A stretch of DNA of 64,000 bases from Bryobacterales bacterium. Lineage in GTDB: Bacteria > Acidobacteriota > Terriglobia > Bryobacterales > Bryobacteraceae. Below, piece after piece: positions 61,701-64,000 of this stretch. The first letter of the stretch is position 1, and every line of letters starts with the position of its first letter. The notes below the pieces were generated by a model. The model made no database searches. It saw nothing but the letters and a program-made list of their open reading frames with translations, and was not told the origin of the DNA. The stretch lies in the NCBI GenBank assembly GCA_019261985.1, contig JAFAQY010000084.1:17772-81771 (forward strand), given 5' to 3'. The position numbers and the translations under genes were made by a program.

Positions 61701-64000
61701 CGGCGGGCAAGTGGAAAACGTTTATCACAGATGTGCTGGGCAACCTGGTTCAGGTAACCGAGCCTGGTCCGAGTTCGACCGCAGTCCCAATCACGATCTA
61801 CAACACCGGCGTCACGAGCCCGGGTGCTCTGGCCGCCGATGGCGCCACGGACGCGCACTACACGCTCACCGCAAGCGCGGATTCCTCCTACCCGGGTCCC
61901 GCCGCCAAGGTGGCTAACTCCAACCAGTTCCCCTTGCCCTCCCCGTGGGTAGCGGATGGACCGAACTCCAAATGGATTGCACCGCGCGCCGACGCAGGTA
62001 ACAACAACGCCGTGGGGAACTATACTTACCGGACGACCTTCGATTTAACGGGATTGAATTCGTGGACGGCGGAACTGCATGGAGCAGTGGGGTCCGACAA
62101 CGCAGTCACCGTGATGCTGAACGGTACGACGGTAGCATACTCAACTGGTTTCACGTCGTTGACGCCGTTGACGATTTCGAACGGCTTTGTGGCCGGCGTG
62201 AATACGCTGGACTTCCTGATTAACAATGCGGGGACGAGCCCCAATCCCACCGGCTTGCGGGTGGAGCTTGCCGGAACGGCCGTTCCCAGTAGCGGCTCGA
62301 GCTCGGTCTCGGTCACCACCTACAGCTACGACCGCCTCGGCCACGTAACAGTCGTATACATGCCGCGTTCGACCGATACGCAAACGCGCTCGTTCAACTA
62401 TAGCGGCAATCTGCTGATGAGCGCCACCAATCCGGAAAACGGCACCGTGAGCTACACCTACAACAGCTACAACAAAGTCGCTACCCGGACCGACGCCAAG
62501 GGCCAGCAAGTCGTCTATACCTACGATGGCTACGCGCGGCTGACCAAGGTGCAGCGCTATCCCCAAGGCACGGCCAATCCCGAAGACGGCTGCCAGCAGG
62601 AGAATTACTACTACGATTCGAATCCGTTCGATTCCACGTATTCGCAGAACGTGCTGGGGCGTCTGGCGGCGGTGCAGTACATGGGCGGCGCCGCTCCCAA
62701 CCCGGCGAGCCCTGGCCTTCCTCCCGTGTGCAACACGAGCTTCACCGAGATGTACAGCTACAGCGTTCCCGGCGGGGTGACGGCCAAGCGGCTGCGGGTG
62801 GCGCGGACGCAGATTTGGTATGCGGACCCGACGCCCTGGGACACGACCCAGACGATGACCCTCGACCTCAACAGCGCATTTGCATACGATAATGAGGGCA
62901 GAATGACAAGCGAGCAGTATCCGTTGAGCGGGCCGAATCTGGGCTTTGGTTACGACTCGATGGGGCGGCCGTATTCGATAACCGATCAGGGCACGAGTGC
63001 GGCGGTGATCGCCAGCGCCGGCTACGGCGCTGCCGGACAATTGTTGACGCTGACCGGCGGCTACGGAGGTTGGAACGGGACCGAAACCCGCACCTATAAC
63101 GCGATGCTGCAACTGACAGGCATCGCTTCACCGGGTTGGAACATTCAGTACAATTATTCGGCTACGCAGAACAACGGCAAGATCGTTTCGCAGACGGATT
63201 TGGTGAGCGGAGAACAGGTGAGCTACACCTACGACGCGCTTAACCGCCTGGCCTCGGCGGCGAGCAATCAGAGTTGGAGCCAGAGCTTCAGCTATGACGG
63301 CTTCGGGAATCTCACGAACGTAAACGCGGCGAATGCGCCGGGCTTGGGGGTGGTGTACGATCCGGCGACGAATCGCGTCCCGAACTACAGCGATGCCAAT
63401 GGGAACACGACCAACGCCGCCGGCGGTTACACGACGGTTTACGACGTGGAGAACCGGATGACGTATGTGCCCGGCTATCAGGGGACGTCGAATTACAGCT
63501 ATGCTCCGGGTAACAAGCGGGTGTGGAAGGGAGTATGGAACGGCAGCGCGTGGACCACGGATGAAGTGACGTTCTGGAGTCCGTCGGGGCAGAAGATGGG
63601 CACGTACACGCTGGCGGCGCCGCTGGGCTGCAATTACTACAGCGATCCTTGCGACGGACCTTACGCGCCGCAGTTCTACGCGGTGCAGGCAGGAACGGAT
63701 TACTACTTTGGCGGGCGGCTGATCAAGAACGCAGGTGGGTGGGTTTATCCGGACCGCCTGGGATCGACGGTGCGGACGTACCCCTATGGGGTCGAGCGCC
63801 CGTCGGCAACAACGAACGGCACAGAGAAATTCACCGGCTATTTTAGGGATGCGGAGACGGGGCTGGATTATGCCGACCAGAGGTATGAGCAGCCGGGCAT
63901 GGGAAGGTTTTTGACCCCGGACCCGCTGGGGAATGCGAAGCTTCAAGACCCGGGAAGCTGGAACCAGTACAGCTACGCCGGAGGAGACCCAATCAATCAT
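58715..64000 (+). CDS. Large secreted RHS/YD-repeat protein, C-terminus beyond the window
   Basis: GTG at 58715 opens a frame of 1762 codons with no stop up to base 64000. Order of parts: signal peptide (KQKLLISTTALLFLFFSG); a beta-rich N-terminal domain; a fibronectin type III-like domain near residues 178-272 (VNLQWPQTSDDPNGTGVYEYLIYRNG); DVMSGNLNFTLPLL and an RHS opening; YD repeats (YDMTGNATS, YDGIGRTMSV, YDRLGHVTVVY, YDALNRLAS, YDGFGNLTN); an inserted beta domain near 1065-1190; and the core start FTGYFRDAETGLDYADQRY, with GRFLTPDPLG. The variable C-terminal tip, often a toxin, lies outside. Three long minus-strand frames over it are shadows. Confidence 0.92.
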   Translation, partial: MKQKLLISTTALLFLFFSGLRASDSYTTLYSGSPISTGSWDNVSYNGEIAGTIALRGGYDLTDVEWGDTMFIFSVNTVTVQQWQCMSACSSSPAFGWVQLSSVTVSIHDGSAVRMVVEGVGGGLSTGVYVDNLLVVWSWQTSGSNTAQPPPMGHVVNLGYYSGSRGFSWFAYGPSDTTPPTPVPASSIAVAKSTNYVNLQWPQTSDDPNGTGVYEYLIYRNGALIGVVGTSQSLSFTDATVVANTTYSYTLAAFDYHFNDGSTTITVTTTPTLGKAPYPSSTPDGRRVGVRPTGTYWGASGENIDVMSGNLNFTLPLLKAQGRGGWGVPFNLIYNSQSWFKDPNGVSWIYGQDVGYGFGWRLLAGSITPQPNPNGTTLAYYLYTDATGAEYRLDQNSGNIWSSKESIYVWFDANTNMLHFRDGSFWNFACFSSESNDQGTMYPTSMEDANGNEVLIRYQSGANLNWPNSSARITDIEDVRATAYYLNGNYAQPYYHTYAFTYNNDSPPHLTSIANTIGTGETYTFAYASQALTSPFDGSPHGTVALLQTATVSNIGTYHQFTYYSSGELWTIWLPYKGYLQYAYVPQTYPSGKSYRNVQTRNLSKDGVSAVSYGLNWGPATTDVPPWGWIWDSSGKALKFWYFNTSGPSMGLTNTYAGYDWPSWLLRTATYYTWTQDATGNSYISSAQTNADQGQSYQAQKQTNQTVDIYGNVTQVVYYNWGNLSTPYRTDNFTYLNASQYTSRYIFNRMTSSPTTTIQYDQSLMSYLSGVREWDGSVQYVQWRGNPTTVTGPSGTTQISYDMTGNATSTSVNGVATSVSTTSATNYAAPSQMTVGSLSQTMSYTSFLGLTNETGPNGASVSLGYDANARPTSATSPFGAVTTTTYNDTASPPTIVTSINGRWTRQTLDGLGRTILTETGYGGTTVSQAETVYGPCGCSPVGKMIKQAAPHAPGATPAYTIYTYDGIGRTMSVVAPDGASTTTYIYQGNTVTVTDPAGKWKTFITDVLGNLVQVTEPGPSSTAVPITIYNTGVTSPGALAADGATDAHYTLTASADSSYPGPAAKVANSNQFPLPSPWVADGPNSKWIAPRADAGNNNAVGNYTYRTTFDLTGLNSWTAELHGAVGSDNAVTVMLNGTTVAYSTGFTSLTPLTISNGFVAGVNTLDFLINNAGTSPNPTGLRVELAGTAVPSSGSSSVSVTTYSYDRLGHVTVVYMPRSTDTQTRSFNYSGNLLMSATNPENGTVSYTYNSYNKVATRTDAKGQQVVYTYDGYARLTKVQRYPQGTANPEDGCQQENYYYDSNPFDSTYSQNVLGRLAAVQYMGGAAPNPASPGLPPVCNTSFTEMYSYSVPGGVTAKRLRVARTQIWYADPTPWDTTQTMTLDLNSAFAYDNEGRMTSEQYPLSGPNLGFGYDSMGRPYSITDQGTSAAVIASAGYGAAGQLLTLTGGYGGWNGTETRTYNAMLQLTGIASPGWNIQYNYSATQNNGKIVSQTDLVSGEQVSYTYDALNRLASAASNQSWSQSFSYDGFGNLTNVNAANAPGLGVVYDPATNRVPNYSDANGNTTNAAGGYTTVYDVENRMTYVPGYQGTSNYSYAPGNKRVWKGVWNGSAWTTDEVTFWSPSGQKMGTYTLAAPLGCNYYSDPCDGPYAPQFYAVQAGTDYYFGGRLIKNAGGWVYPDRLGSTVRTYPYGVERPSATTNGTEKFTGYFRDAETGLDYADQRYEQPGMGRFLTPDPLGNAKLQDPGSWNQYSYAGGDPINH

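Noticed and set aside
62141..64000. Long minus-strand open frames of 323 and 290 codons
   Set aside because: They lie antisense to the RHS gene, are Arg/Val/Ile-rich with no domain, and exist because the sense frame has high GC at codon position three.

Overview
The window looks like a piece of a high-GC Acidobacteriota chromosome, most likely from the Solibacter/Bryobacter side of the phylum. This is inferred from gene content, not from a marker gene: a VWFA-related Acidobacterial domain protein, secreted TPR and metallopeptidase-like proteins, a large secreted RHS/YD-repeat protein, tandem ankyrin proteins, fused caa3/bc respiratory subunits, and frequent GTG/TTG starts. No rRNA, tRNA or CRISPR array was seen. 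Genes are dense and arranged in short operons that change strand often, and many neighbours overlap by 4 bases (ATGA/GTGA).

Layout. 1-7542 (minus): a pentapeptide-repeat protein cut by the window edge, then SMP-30-like protein, NUDIX hydrolase, MutS2, a PdxR/MocR regulator and the vitamin B6 synthase pair PdxS-PdxT. 7579-9783 (plus): a coiled-coil protein and a hydantoinase-A-like ATPase. 9800-13309 (minus): GlmU and YvcK/GlmR (UDP-GlcNAc synthesis and its control) and an OmpA-type lipoprotein. 13557-17433 (minus): acylphosphatase and a two-subunit ABC exporter. 17556-22476: M13 metallopeptidase, EmrB-type efflux pump, cupin protein and a Spy/CpxP-like protein followed by a clear terminator. 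22547-28553 (minus): one tightly overlapped respiratory operon in the order coxB, coxA, coxC, ctaG, a 70-residue membrane protein, Rieske and cytochrome b; coxB and cytochrome b both carry a C-terminal cytochrome c domain.

28738-32848 (plus): exopolysaccharide module (Wza-like exporter, Wzz-like chain-length protein, CpsD-like tyrosine kinase, GT2 glycosyltransferase). 32914-36775: a cysteine-rich protein, three TPR proteins and RNase III. 37006-42933 (plus): DnaE, two tandem aldo/keto reductases (one with a Tat-like signal) and an SPW membrane protein. 43063-45113 (minus): RibD and FtsY. 45308-50535 (plus): two coupled ankyrin-repeat paralogues, an MmcQ/YjbR protein and RNase HI. 50573-56639: VWFA protein, GT9 transferase, conserved secreted protein, HD-GYP protein, a tiny basic protein (54574-54714), a HELAH metallopeptidase-like protein and a TlpA-like thioredoxin.

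56640-64000 is the accessory end of the window: a decayed antitoxin/RelE toxin pair whose toxin runs in frame into the C-terminus of an IS66 transposase, then a frameshifted secreted protein behind a good sigma-70-like promoter, coupled by a GTGA overlap to a very large secreted RHS protein that runs off the window. A second recurrent theme is a set of REP-like double-hairpin elements (12293, 17461, 25119, 42980, 49301, 49458); one lies inside the ctaG coding sequence and is translated in frame.
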